Origin: Betaproteobacteria bacterium | Lineage (GTDB): Bacteria > Pseudomonadota > Gammaproteobacteria > Burkholderiales > SG8-39 | Direction: 5' to 3' | Length of the DNA: 64,000 nt | Assembly (NCBI GenBank): GCA_022340285.1 | Contig: JAJDOG010000084.1 | Location: 88,721-152,720 of the forward strand | In this document: one piece after another, positions 36,017 to 44,100 of the stretch | How the letters are laid out: the number at the start of each line of letters is the position of its first letter | Numbering within the stretch: the first letter of the stretch is position 1 | Notes under the pieces: generated by a model | Databases searched by the model: none | Seen by the model: only the letters and a program-made list of their open reading frames with translations | What the model was told of the DNA's origin: nothing | Translations under genes and position numbers: made by a program

Positions 36017-37102
36017 ATGACACCGAGAGAACGCGTACTGGCGGCGCTCCGGCGCGAGCGGCCCGATCAGGTCCCCTGGATCGAGAACGACATCGAGGAG
36101 GACATCCAGACCCGGATAATGGGCGGGCGCACCGACTTCACGCCGGGCGAGCTCTGCCGCGCGCTCGGCATGGACGGATTCGGCTACCACTTTCCGAGCG
36201 GGCAGCAGGCGAGCGACGGCCAGTCGATCCAGACCACCGGCACCACCGGCAAGGAGGCGTGGTACCGCCCGCAGCGCATCACGTTCGACTTCGTGCCGCC
36301 GTGGATCGCCGACATGGGCACCGACGCGAAGACCGGCCGGACCTACGTCAAGCGGGGGCTGCTCACGGACCGCGACTCGCTCGCGCTCTTCGACAAATTT
36401 CTGCCCGATCCTGACAATCAGGGCCGCTACGAGAAGGTCGCCGAGTGGCTCGAGAAGTATCGCGAGGATTTCGCCGTGTTCGCGCGCATCCGGCTCGGCA
36501 GCGCGAGCACCTTCGAGAGCATGGGACTCGATGTCTTCTCGATCATGATGTACGACGATCCCGATCTCGTGAAGGAGATCCATCGCCGGTTCTCGGAATG
36601 GTCGGCGCGCGTGGTGCAGCACCTGAACAAGCTGGATTTCGACTTCATCTGGGCGAACGACGATCACGCGGACACGAAGGCACCCTGGATCAACATGGAG
36701 ATGTGGGAGGAGTTCTTCAAGCCCTACCAGCTGCTGGTCGCCAACGAGATCAAGAAGCCGTGGATCTTCCACAGCGACGGCAACCTCTTCCCGATTTTGG
36801 ACGGGCTGCTGCAGCTCGGCATGAACGCGGTCCATCCCGTTCAGCCCTCGGCGATGGACATCAACCAGCTGAAGGCGAAGTACGGCGATCGCGTTTGCAT
36901 CGTCGGCAACATCGATCTCGACTACACCCTTCCCCGCGGCACCGAGGCCGAGGTCGAGGCGGAGGTGAAGGACCGCATCGAGAAGGTGGGCAAGGGCGGG
37001 GGCTATATGATCTCGAGCGCCAACAGCATCACCGACTACTGCAAGGTCGAGAACGTCTGGGCCATGTCGCGCGCGATCAAGAAGTACGGAAAGTACGCGT
37101 GA
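36017..37102 (+). CDS. UroD-family methyltransferase, MtaA/CmuC-like
   Basis: 361 residues, TIM-barrel of the uroporphyrinogen decarboxylase family. The start TPRERVLAALRRERPDQVPW is typical. The metal region reads IFHSDGNLFPILDG (His252-x-Asp254) where MtaA/MtbA have H-x-C, and the downstream Cys position is PVQPSAMD, so the zinc thiolate ligands are missing. This argues against tetrapyrrole decarboxylation and against the coenzyme M-type reaction. It follows the corrinoid protein by 30 bases and is the likely methyl-donor:corrinoid enzyme. Confidence 0.85.
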   Translation: MTPRERVLAALRRERPDQVPWIENDIEEDIQTRIMGGRTDFTPGELCRALGMDGFGYHFPSGQQASDGQSIQTTGTTGKEAWYRPQRITFDFVPPWIADMGTDAKTGRTYVKRGLLTDRDSLALFDKFLPDPDNQGRYEKVAEWLEKYREDFAVFARIRLGSASTFESMGLDVFSIMMYDDPDLVKEIHRRFSEWSARVVQHLNKLDFDFIWANDDHADTKAPWINMEMWEEFFKPYQLLVANEIKKPWIFHSDGNLFPILDGLLQLGMNAVHPVQPSAMDINQLKAKYGDRVCIVGNIDLDYTLPRGTEAEVEAEVKDRIEKVGKGGGYMISSANSITDYCKVENVWAMSRAIKKYGKYA

Positions 37103-37118
37103 GTTGGGCGGGGTCGCA

Positions 37119-37919
37119 ATGCTGATCGTCGCCGAGCGCATCAATGCGTCGCGCAAGGCGATCCGCGCGGCGCTCGAGGCGCAGGACGCCGGCGCCATCC
37201 AGCAGGAGGCGCGCGCCCAGGATGCGGCGGGCGCGGACTACATCGACGTGAACGGCGGGACGTTCCCTGGGCGCGAGCCCGAGCTGCTCGCCTGGCTCGT
37301 GGAGACGGTGCAGGCGGTAACCGACAAACCACTGTGCCTCGACTCCCCCGATCCGGCGGCCCTTGCTGCGGCGCTTCCCCTGGTGAAGATCCGGCCGCCG
37401 CTGATCAACTCCATCAATCTGGAGCCCGACCGATTTGACCGCGTGCTCGCGCTCGCGCTCGAGCACCGGGCAAAGCTCATCGCATTGTGCCAGGGCGAGG
37501 GTGTTCCGGCGGCGAGCGCGGGCGAGAAGGTCGCGCTAGCAACGGAGCTCGTCGAGCGCCTCACGCGTGCCGGCTTCGCGCTCGACGACATCTACGTTGA
37601 TCCGCTGGTGTTCCCGCTCGGCACCGATTCGCAGTCTGCGCAGGCGACGATCGAGGCGATCGGCGCGATCATGCAGCGCTTCCCGGGCGTGCACACGATT
37701 TGCGGCCTGACCAACGTGTCGCACGGACTGCCGGCGCGCAAGCTCATCAACCGCACGTTCCTGGTCGCGGCGATGAGCCGCGGCATGGACGCCGCGATCG
37801 TCGATCCGACCGATGCGCAGCTCCTGTCGGCCATCCACGCGGCGCGCGCGGTGTTCGGACGAGACGAATTCTGCATGGGTCTGATCGAGGCGTTCCAGGC
37901 GGGACGCGTCGCCGCCTGA
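37119..37919 (+). CDS. Pterin-binding methyltransferase (methyl-corrinoid:tetrahydrofolate, AcsE/CmuB/MtrH-like)
   Basis: 266 residues from ATG 37119. It opens with LIVAERINASRKAIRAAL, the start typical of MeTr/AcsE, then AGADYIDVNGGTFPGREPE, the DKPLCLDSPDP segment, PLVFPLGTDSQSAQ and CGLTNVSHGLPARKLINRTF, the folate-pocket motifs. Predicted role: move the methyl group from the corrinoid protein to THF, giving 5-methyl-THF. It lies 16 bases after the UroD-type gene in the same operon. Confidence 0.9.
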   Translation: MLIVAERINASRKAIRAALEAQDAGAIQQEARAQDAAGADYIDVNGGTFPGREPELLAWLVETVQAVTDKPLCLDSPDPAALAAALPLVKIRPPLINSINLEPDRFDRVLALALEHRAKLIALCQGEGVPAASAGEKVALATELVERLTRAGFALDDIYVDPLVFPLGTDSQSAQATIEAIGAIMQRFPGVHTICGLTNVSHGLPARKLINRTFLVAAMSRGMDAAIVDPTDAQLLSAIHAARAVFGRDEFCMGLIEAFQAGRVAA

Positions 37920-37948
37920 GGGCCGCTTTTGAGGAAGACGTGACTGCC

Positions 37949-39832
37949 ATGCCGCGCGTGACCTTTCATCCCGACTCGCGCACGGTCGACGTCCGGCCGG
38001 GAGAGCGGCTGCTCACGGCGGCGTGGAAGGCCGGCGTCGGAATCAAGTCGGTGTGTGGCGGCCGCGGCAAGTGCGGCAGTTGCCTCGTGGAGATCGACGC
38101 GACCGCGACGGGCGCGGATGCCCTGACGCCGCTTTCGGCCGGGGAACAGGCGCTCCTCCCGATCGGCGACGAGCACCCAGGCTACCGTCTGGCGTGCCTA
38201 TGCGACATCCGCGCCGATGTGGCGCTGTCGGTACCGCCGGAAAGCCAGGCGGTGCGCAGCGCGCCGCGCAAGCCGTATACCGTCACGCATGTCGCGCCGC
38301 GCCCGATCGTCGCCCGGGTGCACGCGGAGGTGCCGGGCCCGTATTCCGAGCCGCTGCTTCCGCTCGCCGACCGATTGCAGGCGGCAATCGCGCGCGCCGC
38401 CCGCCGCAAATCCGTCGAGTTGCCGGTGCAGGCGGTTGCCGAGTACTCCGCGCGTCCGGGTTTCGACGGTGTTCGCGAGGTGACCGCGACGCTGTACCGG
38501 GAGCGCCGTGTGCTCGATATTGTGCCGGGGCGTGCGGACGCGCTCTACGGCGTCGCGATCGACATCGGCACCACCTCGATTGCCGCGTTTCTGTGCGACC
38601 TCGCGCGGGGCGAGATCATCGGCATGCGCGCCGCCGGCAATCCGCAGGCGATCTACGGCGAGGACGTCATTTCGCGCATGACGCACATCCAGAAGGATTC
38701 CGAGGCGCTCGCGGAGATGCGCGGCCTGCTCGTGGCGGAGCTCAACCGGCTGATCGAGGAGATCGTGCTCGAAGCCGGAATCTCGGCGCTCGATATCGTG
38801 GATGCGGTGGCGGTCGGCAATCCGTCGATGCAGCATATCCTGCTCGGCGTGAATCCCGAGCCGCTCGGACGCGGGCCCTATGTTCCGGTGTGGGCAGCGG
38901 GCGTGGAGCTTGATGCGGAGCAGATCGGGCTGCGCGTGCTGCCGCGCGCGCGGGTGTTCGTGCTTCCATCGATTGCCGGCTACATCGGCGGCGACACGCT
39001 CGCCGCCGTGTTGACGCGCGGTCCGGAGTTCTACCGTGGGACGCATCTGCTCGTGGACGTCGGCACAAACGGCGAGGTCGTCCTCGCGCACAATGGCGAG
39101 CTCACCGCGACCTCGTGTGCGACCGGTCCGGTCTACGAGGGGGCGCACATTCGCTGTGGTGTGCGTGCTGCCGCGGGGGCGATCGAACGAGTCTGGGTGG
39201 AGCCGGGTGGGCGCATCCGCTGGGCGGCAATCCGCGAAGACAGCGGCAAGGGTGACCCGCGACCGGTCGGCATGTGCGGCTCGGGCGTGATCTCGAGCGT
39301 CGCCGCGCTGGTGGCGAGCGGCTTGATCGGCGAGGACGGCGCGCTTGCGGGGCCGGACCTGCATCCGCAGCTGCGCGGCAAGGAGCACGGACGCGCCGAG
39401 GAGCTCGTGCTCGTCACCGCGCCGTACGCGAGGACCGGGCGTGACATCGTCCTCACGCAGCAGGACGTGCGGAGCGTTCAGCTCGGCAAGTCGGCCCTGC
39501 GAGCGGGCATCGAGATTCTGCTCGCGGAACGAGGCGTCACCGAGATCGACCGGATCTATCTTGCGGGCACGTTCGGCAATCATCTGGAGCCGGATGACAT
39601 CGTGAAAATCGGCTTGGTTCCGCCGGTGCCGGTCGAGCGCATCCGCTCGATCGGCAATGCCGCAGGCGACGGTGCGCGGATGGCGCTCTTCAACCGCAAC
39701 CACCGCCGGCGCGCCGCATCGCTTGCCCGCAAGATACGGGTGCTCGAGCTGACGACGCGAGCGGACTTCCAGGACCTCTTCGTGACGCACACCGCGCTCG
39801 CTCCTTCGCCGGCGGCGTTCGAGATGGCTTAG
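37949..39832 (+). CDS. Corrinoid reductive activator (RACE family; [2Fe-2S] + ASKHA ATPase)
   Basis: 627 residues from ATG 37949; GTG 37940 is nearer the GAGGAAG ribosome binding site and would add three residues. Residues 1-85 are a plant-type ferredoxin (CGGRGKCGSC and a later Cys). Residues about 190-600 are the DUF4445/ASKHA domain (AIDIGTTSIAAFLCDL, LVDVGTNGEVVLA, CGSGVISSVAALV, GTFGNHLEPDDI). Members use ATP to reduce inactive Co(II) corrinoid to Co(I). Its presence supports genuine methyl-transfer turnover, particularly under oxygen where Co(I) oxidises often. Confidence 0.92.
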   Translation: MPRVTFHPDSRTVDVRPGERLLTAAWKAGVGIKSVCGGRGKCGSCLVEIDATATGADALTPLSAGEQALLPIGDEHPGYRLACLCDIRADVALSVPPESQAVRSAPRKPYTVTHVAPRPIVARVHAEVPGPYSEPLLPLADRLQAAIARAARRKSVELPVQAVAEYSARPGFDGVREVTATLYRERRVLDIVPGRADALYGVAIDIGTTSIAAFLCDLARGEIIGMRAAGNPQAIYGEDVISRMTHIQKDSEALAEMRGLLVAELNRLIEEIVLEAGISALDIVDAVAVGNPSMQHILLGVNPEPLGRGPYVPVWAAGVELDAEQIGLRVLPRARVFVLPSIAGYIGGDTLAAVLTRGPEFYRGTHLLVDVGTNGEVVLAHNGELTATSCATGPVYEGAHIRCGVRAAAGAIERVWVEPGGRIRWAAIREDSGKGDPRPVGMCGSGVISSVAALVASGLIGEDGALAGPDLHPQLRGKEHGRAEELVLVTAPYARTGRDIVLTQQDVRSVQLGKSALRAGIEILLAERGVTEIDRIYLAGTFGNHLEPDDIVKIGLVPPVPVERIRSIGNAAGDGARMALFNRNHRRRAASLARKIRVLELTTRADFQDLFVTHTALAPSPAAFEMA

Positions 39833-39847
39833 ACAGGAACCTATGCG

Positions 39848-41275
39848 ATGCTCGTGATGCGAAAATGGGCGGTTCGGCACGCTGGATTCCTCGAGCGCAT
39901 CTATCGGGCGCTCGCGCGGATCCTGCGCGCCATGCTGCCCGTGGCGCGGGCGATCGGCCTCGAGCGGCTCGAGCGGCCGATGGCGGGCGCCGAGCGTGCG
40001 ATCAAGGGCTTTCTTTTCGACTGCAAGATGTGCGGTCGCTGCTCGCTGTCGGACACCGGCATGTCGTGCCCGATGAACTGCCCGAAGCAGGTGCGCAACG
40101 GGCCGTGTGGCGGCGTGCGCGCCGACGGCACGTGCGAGGTGCATCCGGACATGCGCTGCGTGTGGGTCGAGGGTTGGCGCGGCAGCCAGCTGATGTCCGG
40201 ACACCAGCTGTCCGCTACTCCGAATCCGCCGGTGGAGTACAACCTTGCCGGAAGCTCGAGCTGGATGCGGCTGATGACCGACGAGGACGCCAGGGTAGAT
40301 TCGACGCCGGCCACGGTGCGCCCGGCGGCAAGCAACCTGGAACGGCTCCTCGCGAGCGACGCGTTCGTCGTCACGGCGGAGTTCTCGCCACCCGACTCCG
40401 CCGACCCGGCGGACGTTCGGGCGCGGCTCGCGCCATTCGCGGGCAGTGTCGACGCGCTCAATGTGACCGACGCGTCCGGCGCGAACTGCCACATGTCGAG
40501 CCTCGGCGTGTCGGTGCTGCTGCTGCAGGCCGGCTGCGAGCCGGTGATGCAAATCTCCTGCCGCGACCGGAACCGCATCGCCATCCAGGGCGACATTCTC
40601 GGCGCGGCCGCGCTCGGCGTGCGCAACGTGGTCTGTCTGACCGGTGACAACGTCGCGACCGGTGACCACCCGGGAGCGAAGCACGTGGGTGATCTCGACG
40701 CGGTGTCGCTGCTCGCCACCGCGCGCACGATGCGCGACGAGGGGCGCTATCTTTCGGGACGCAAGCTCGTCGCCGCGCCGCAGCTTTTCCTCGGCGGCGC
40801 CGACAACCCGTTCGCGCCGCCGCTGGACGCCCGGGTGATGCGGCTGCAGAAGAAGATCGCGGCCGGTGCGCAGTTTGTACAGACGCAGTACTGCTTCGAC
40901 ATCGAACGCCTGCAGCAGTACATGGCGAGGATTCGCGACGCCGGGCTGCACGAGCAAGTTCGCATCCTGGTCGGCGTCGGTCCGGTCGGATCCGCGAAGA
41001 CCGCGCATTGGCTGCGCACGAAGGTGCCGGGCGTTCACATCCCGGACGGGATCATCGCGCGGCTCGAGCGCGCGGCGGATTCGCGCGAGGAAGGACGGCG
41101 TTTCTGCATCGATCTGATCCAGCAGATCCGGGAGATCCCGGGCGTTGCCGGCGTGCACATCATGGCGGCAAGGCAAGAGTCGCTCGTGCCGTCGATCGTT
41201 GCCGAATCGGGCGTGCTGGACGGCCGGGCGCCGCTCTTCGGCGGCGGACAGGCGACGCTCGCCGCCTTGGCCTAG
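39848..41275 (+). CDS. Methylenetetrahydrofolate reductase with N-terminal MetV-like domain
   Basis: 475 residues. Residues about 55-120 are the cysteine-rich MTHFR-C/MetV domain (DCKMCGRC, CPMNCPK, NGPCGGV), which in acetogens is a separate MetV protein. Residues about 165-470 are MetF-like (VVTAEFSPPDSADP, LTGDN near residue 265, AGAQFVQTQYCFD, VGVGPVGSAKTA). Here it probably runs in the oxidative direction: 5-methyl-THF to 5,10-methylene-THF. It is 15 bases after the activator gene. The MetV part suggests a ferredoxin- or flavoprotein-linked electron path. Confidence 0.88.
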   Translation: MLVMRKWAVRHAGFLERIYRALARILRAMLPVARAIGLERLERPMAGAERAIKGFLFDCKMCGRCSLSDTGMSCPMNCPKQVRNGPCGGVRADGTCEVHPDMRCVWVEGWRGSQLMSGHQLSATPNPPVEYNLAGSSSWMRLMTDEDARVDSTPATVRPAASNLERLLASDAFVVTAEFSPPDSADPADVRARLAPFAGSVDALNVTDASGANCHMSSLGVSVLLLQAGCEPVMQISCRDRNRIAIQGDILGAAALGVRNVVCLTGDNVATGDHPGAKHVGDLDAVSLLATARTMRDEGRYLSGRKLVAAPQLFLGGADNPFAPPLDARVMRLQKKIAAGAQFVQTQYCFDIERLQQYMARIRDAGLHEQVRILVGVGPVGSAKTAHWLRTKVPGVHIPDGIIARLERAADSREEGRRFCIDLIQQIREIPGVAGVHIMAARQESLVPSIVAESGVLDGRAPLFGGGQATLAALA

Positions 41276-41285
41276 GAGCGACGGA

Positions 41286-42050
41286 ATGGACTCCGGGCCG
41301 ACACCTCGTCCGACCGTGGTGATTTCCTGCAGCGTGCTGGAGGACCTGCTCGGCAAGCGCCTCCCGGACGACGTGCCCGCCGTCTGGATGGACATCTTTC
41401 TCCATAACTCGCCGAAGAAGCTCGCTGAGGCGCTGCAGGCGAAAATCGACGCGATCGCGGAACCGAGCACCGTGATCGTCGGCTATGGACTTTGTGGCAA
41501 CGGTCTGGTCGGCGTCAAATCGGGGCCGCACACGCTGGTCATCCCGCGCACGCACGATTGCGTGGCGATCTTCCTCGGGTCGCACCAGCGATACGTGAAG
41601 CGCTTTTTCGCGAGCCCCAACACTTATTACCTCACCAAGGGCTGGATCGACGCCCGCGACGAGCCACTCGCCGACTATCACGACTATGTCGAGCAGTTCG
41701 ACGAGGAGACGGCGGAGTATCTTTTCGAGATGAAGTACAAGCACTACCGCAAGATCTGTCTCGTGGGCTTCTCCCAGGAGGAGCTCGACGCCTACCGGGC
41801 GCGGGCACAGGCGGTCGCCGAGTTCATGGACCAGCGGTTCGGCGGCGTGGTCTGCGAGGAAACCCTGGGCTCGGCCGCGTTGATCGAGGGCCTGCTCCGG
41901 ATGCCGGGACAGCTCGGGGGGGCGGGGGAGAGCGTGGTGAATGACGAGTTCGTCGTGATCGATCCGGGTAGCGAGATCACGATGGATCTTTTCATGCAGA
42001 GCGGGGAGCCCGCACCGCAGCCCATGGCGCGCTCCGGGAAGGCGGGTTGA
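41286..42050 (+). CDS. DUF1638 protein
   Basis: 254 residues from ATG 41286, ten bases after metF. VVISCSVLEDLL, VIVGYGLCGNGLVGV, VIPRTHDCVAIFLGS and the FFASPNTYYLTKGWID stretch match DUF1638. The family has no proven function, but it recurs beside corrinoid methyltransferase genes. The conserved Cys/His residues (SCS, LCGN, HDC) could bind metal or corrinoid. It ends the compact run of genes from 35351. Confidence 0.85.
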   Translation: MDSGPTPRPTVVISCSVLEDLLGKRLPDDVPAVWMDIFLHNSPKKLAEALQAKIDAIAEPSTVIVGYGLCGNGLVGVKSGPHTLVIPRTHDCVAIFLGSHQRYVKRFFASPNTYYLTKGWIDARDEPLADYHDYVEQFDEETAEYLFEMKYKHYRKICLVGFSQEELDAYRARAQAVAEFMDQRFGGVVCEETLGSAALIEGLLRMPGQLGGAGESVVNDEFVVIDPGSEITMDLFMQSGEPAPQPMARSGKAG

Positions 42051-42182
42051 ACGCAACGGTAGCTTCGCGGGACGGAGCGCGCTACGCTACCGCGGCGGAT
42101 GGCGCGCCGGATCAAGAAATCGACGCGGGAATCCGTTCAGCGATCGCCGAGGCGGTGCTGGCGCAACGCAAGGAGACATGAC

Positions 42183-43082
42183 ATGACGCCCGAGCAAGTG
42201 CTTGCCTGTCCGCCGCGCGTGCTCACCCAGGCGCAGCGGGAGTTCTACTTCAGCGAAGGTTACCTGCTGCTCGAGAGGATCCTTCCGGACGAATGGATCC
42301 AGCGCCTGCGTGCAGCGACCGACGAGCTGATCGAGCGCAGCCGGAAGGTGACGAAGTCCGACGCGATCTGGGATCTAGAGCCCGGCCATCGGCCGGATGC
42401 GCCGCGTCTGCGCCGTGTCTCGGCGCCGGTCGACCAGCATCCCGCCTTCTGGGACTACGTGTCGCAGTCGCTCGTCGGCGACATCGTGGCCGATCTCGTG
42501 GGGCCGGACGTCAAGTTCCACCATTCGAAGCTGAACTTCAAGTGGGCGCGGGGCGGCGAAGAGGTGAAATGGCACTACGACATCTCTTTCTGGCCGCATA
42601 CCAACTACTCGCCGCTCACGGTCGGAACTTATATGTACGACTGCGGAATGGACCAGGGACCCCTTCAGGTCCTGCCGAAAAGCCATCTGATCGAGCCGAT
42701 GCCGACGCAGTACGACCACGACGGCAAGTGGATTGGCTGCCTGCGCGACGAGGAGGCAGCCGGGCTCGACACTTCGAAGGCGGTCGCGCTGCCCGGTCCG
42801 GCCGGCTCGTTGACGATCCATAATTGCCGCATGCTGCATTATTCGGCGCGGAATCTCTCAGATCTCGGGCGACCGCTCCTGCTGTACGCGCTCACCTCGG
42901 CCGACGCGTTTCCCTACACGGTGAACCCGATCCGCTCGTCGAAGGACCAGGCGATCATTCGCGGCAAGCGCGCGGAGTGGGCGCATCACGATCCTCGCCC
43001 TTGTCTCATGCCGCCCGACTGGTCGGGTGGATACACCTCGATTTTCTCGCTGCAGCAGAAGGAGGATCGCGCTGCCGCGTGA
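42183..43082 (+). CDS. Phytanoyl-CoA dioxygenase (PhyH) family protein
   Basis: 299 residues from ATG 42183 (AAGGAGAC upstream). A Fe(II)/2-oxoglutarate oxygenase fold: FYFSEGYLLLERILPDEW at the start, KWHYDISFW giving the H-x-D iron ligands, GPLQVLPKSHL, and the distal HNCRMLHYSARN-x-R. It requires O2 and hydroxylates or demethylates an unknown small molecule. It sits between the methyl-transfer genes and the kinase/enolase pair. Confidence 0.87.
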   Translation: MTPEQVLACPPRVLTQAQREFYFSEGYLLLERILPDEWIQRLRAATDELIERSRKVTKSDAIWDLEPGHRPDAPRLRRVSAPVDQHPAFWDYVSQSLVGDIVADLVGPDVKFHHSKLNFKWARGGEEVKWHYDISFWPHTNYSPLTVGTYMYDCGMDQGPLQVLPKSHLIEPMPTQYDHDGKWIGCLRDEEAAGLDTSKAVALPGPAGSLTIHNCRMLHYSARNLSDLGRPLLLYALTSADAFPYTVNPIRSSKDQAIIRGKRAEWAHHDPRPCLMPPDWSGGYTSIFSLQQKEDRAAA

Positions 43083-43125
43083 CGCCGCAAGGGCCACCTC
43101 GGGGGCGGGTGCGTCTCTGCTCGCG

Positions 43126-44100
43126 GTGTCGCTGGTTCGGCTCGGCCTGACGCAACCTGGAGAGGTGCCGCGCGTCGAGGCGCTCGCCGGCGGTGTCTCG
43201 TCGGACATCGTCCGCGTCGAATCGGCAGGCCGCACGTACTGCGTCAAGCGTGCGCTGCCCAGGCTGAAGGTTGCCGCCGAATGGCGCGCACCGGTGGAAC
43301 GCAACCATAGCGAAGCCGAGTGGATGCGCGTGGTTGCGGAGATCGTGCCCGGCGCGGTTCCGCGCTTGCTGGCGGAGGACCGCGCTGCCGGGCTCTTCGC
43401 GATGGAGTATCTCGCGCCCGCGAGTCACCCGGTGTGGAAGGAGCGGTTGCGCGACGGGGCGATCGATGCCGGGTTTGCTGCCGAGGTGGGCCGGCGCGTT
43501 GCGCGCATTCACGCCGCCACGGCACGCCGCGACGAGATTGCCGCGCGATTCGCGAACGACCATGTCTTCTACCCGATCCGGCTCGAGGCCTATCTCGTCG
43601 CAACGGCCGAGAAGCACGCGGATGTGCGCGACGTGCTGCTCGGCCTCGTCGAGACAACGCGGACGACGAAGCTCGTGCTCGTCCACGGTGACGTGAGTCC
43701 CAAGAACATACTCGCGGGGTCGGGCGGGCCGGTCTTCCTCGATGCGGAGTGCGCCGTGTACGGCGACCCGGCGTTCGATCTGGCGTTCTGCCTCAACCAT
43801 CTTCTGCTGAAATGCCTCTGGCGGCCGCAGTGGCGCAGCCGATATCTCGAGTGCTTCGGCGCACTCGGCGAGGCGTATCTGGCGGGAGTCTCCTGGGAGC
43901 CGCGCGACGTCATGGAAGCGCGCACCGCGGCGCTGCTGCCAGGGCTCTTTCTTGCGCGGGTGGACGGCAAGTCGCCCGTCGAGTACTTGATCGACGAGCC
44001 CGCTCGCGAGCGCGTGCGACGTGCCGCAAAGCCGATGCTCGCGCGCGCGCCCGTGCAGCTCGCCGAGATCGCCGAGAGGTGGCGGAGCCAGCTCGCATGA
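43126..44100 (+). CDS. APH-like small-molecule phosphotransferase
   Basis: About 324 residues from GTG 43126; the frame is open back to 43027, so the start is uncertain. Kinase landmarks: CVKRALPRLKVAAEWRAP with the ATP-binding Lys, LVHGDVSPKNILAG (catalytic Asp, Asn) and FLDAECAVYGDPAFDLAF (metal Asp). This is the aminoglycoside-phosphotransferase fold used by many metabolite kinases (choline, homoserine, fructosamine, methylthioribose). It overlaps the enolase-like gene (ATGATGA), which suggests it makes that enzyme's phosphorylated substrate. Confidence 0.8.
   Translation: MSLVRLGLTQPGEVPRVEALAGGVSSDIVRVESAGRTYCVKRALPRLKVAAEWRAPVERNHSEAEWMRVVAEIVPGAVPRLLAEDRAAGLFAMEYLAPASHPVWKERLRDGAIDAGFAAEVGRRVARIHAATARRDEIAARFANDHVFYPIRLEAYLVATAEKHADVRDVLLGLVETTRTTKLVLVHGDVSPKNILAGSGGPVFLDAECAVYGDPAFDLAFCLNHLLLKCLWRPQWRSRYLECFGALGEAYLAGVSWEPRDVMEARTAALLPGLFLARVDGKSPVEYLIDEPARERVRRAAKPMLARAPVQLAEIAERWRSQLA

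Noticed and set aside
38198..41470. A 1090-codon open frame on the minus strand opposite the activator and metF genes
   Set aside because: It lies opposite two well-supported genes, has no family resemblance and is rich in Arg/His/Ala as expected for an antisense frame in GC-rich DNA.
25953..42050. Pyrrolysine-type MttB/MtmB methylamine methyltransferases
   Set aside because: The methyltransferases are UroD-fold proteins; no in-frame amber codon or pyl genes are seen.
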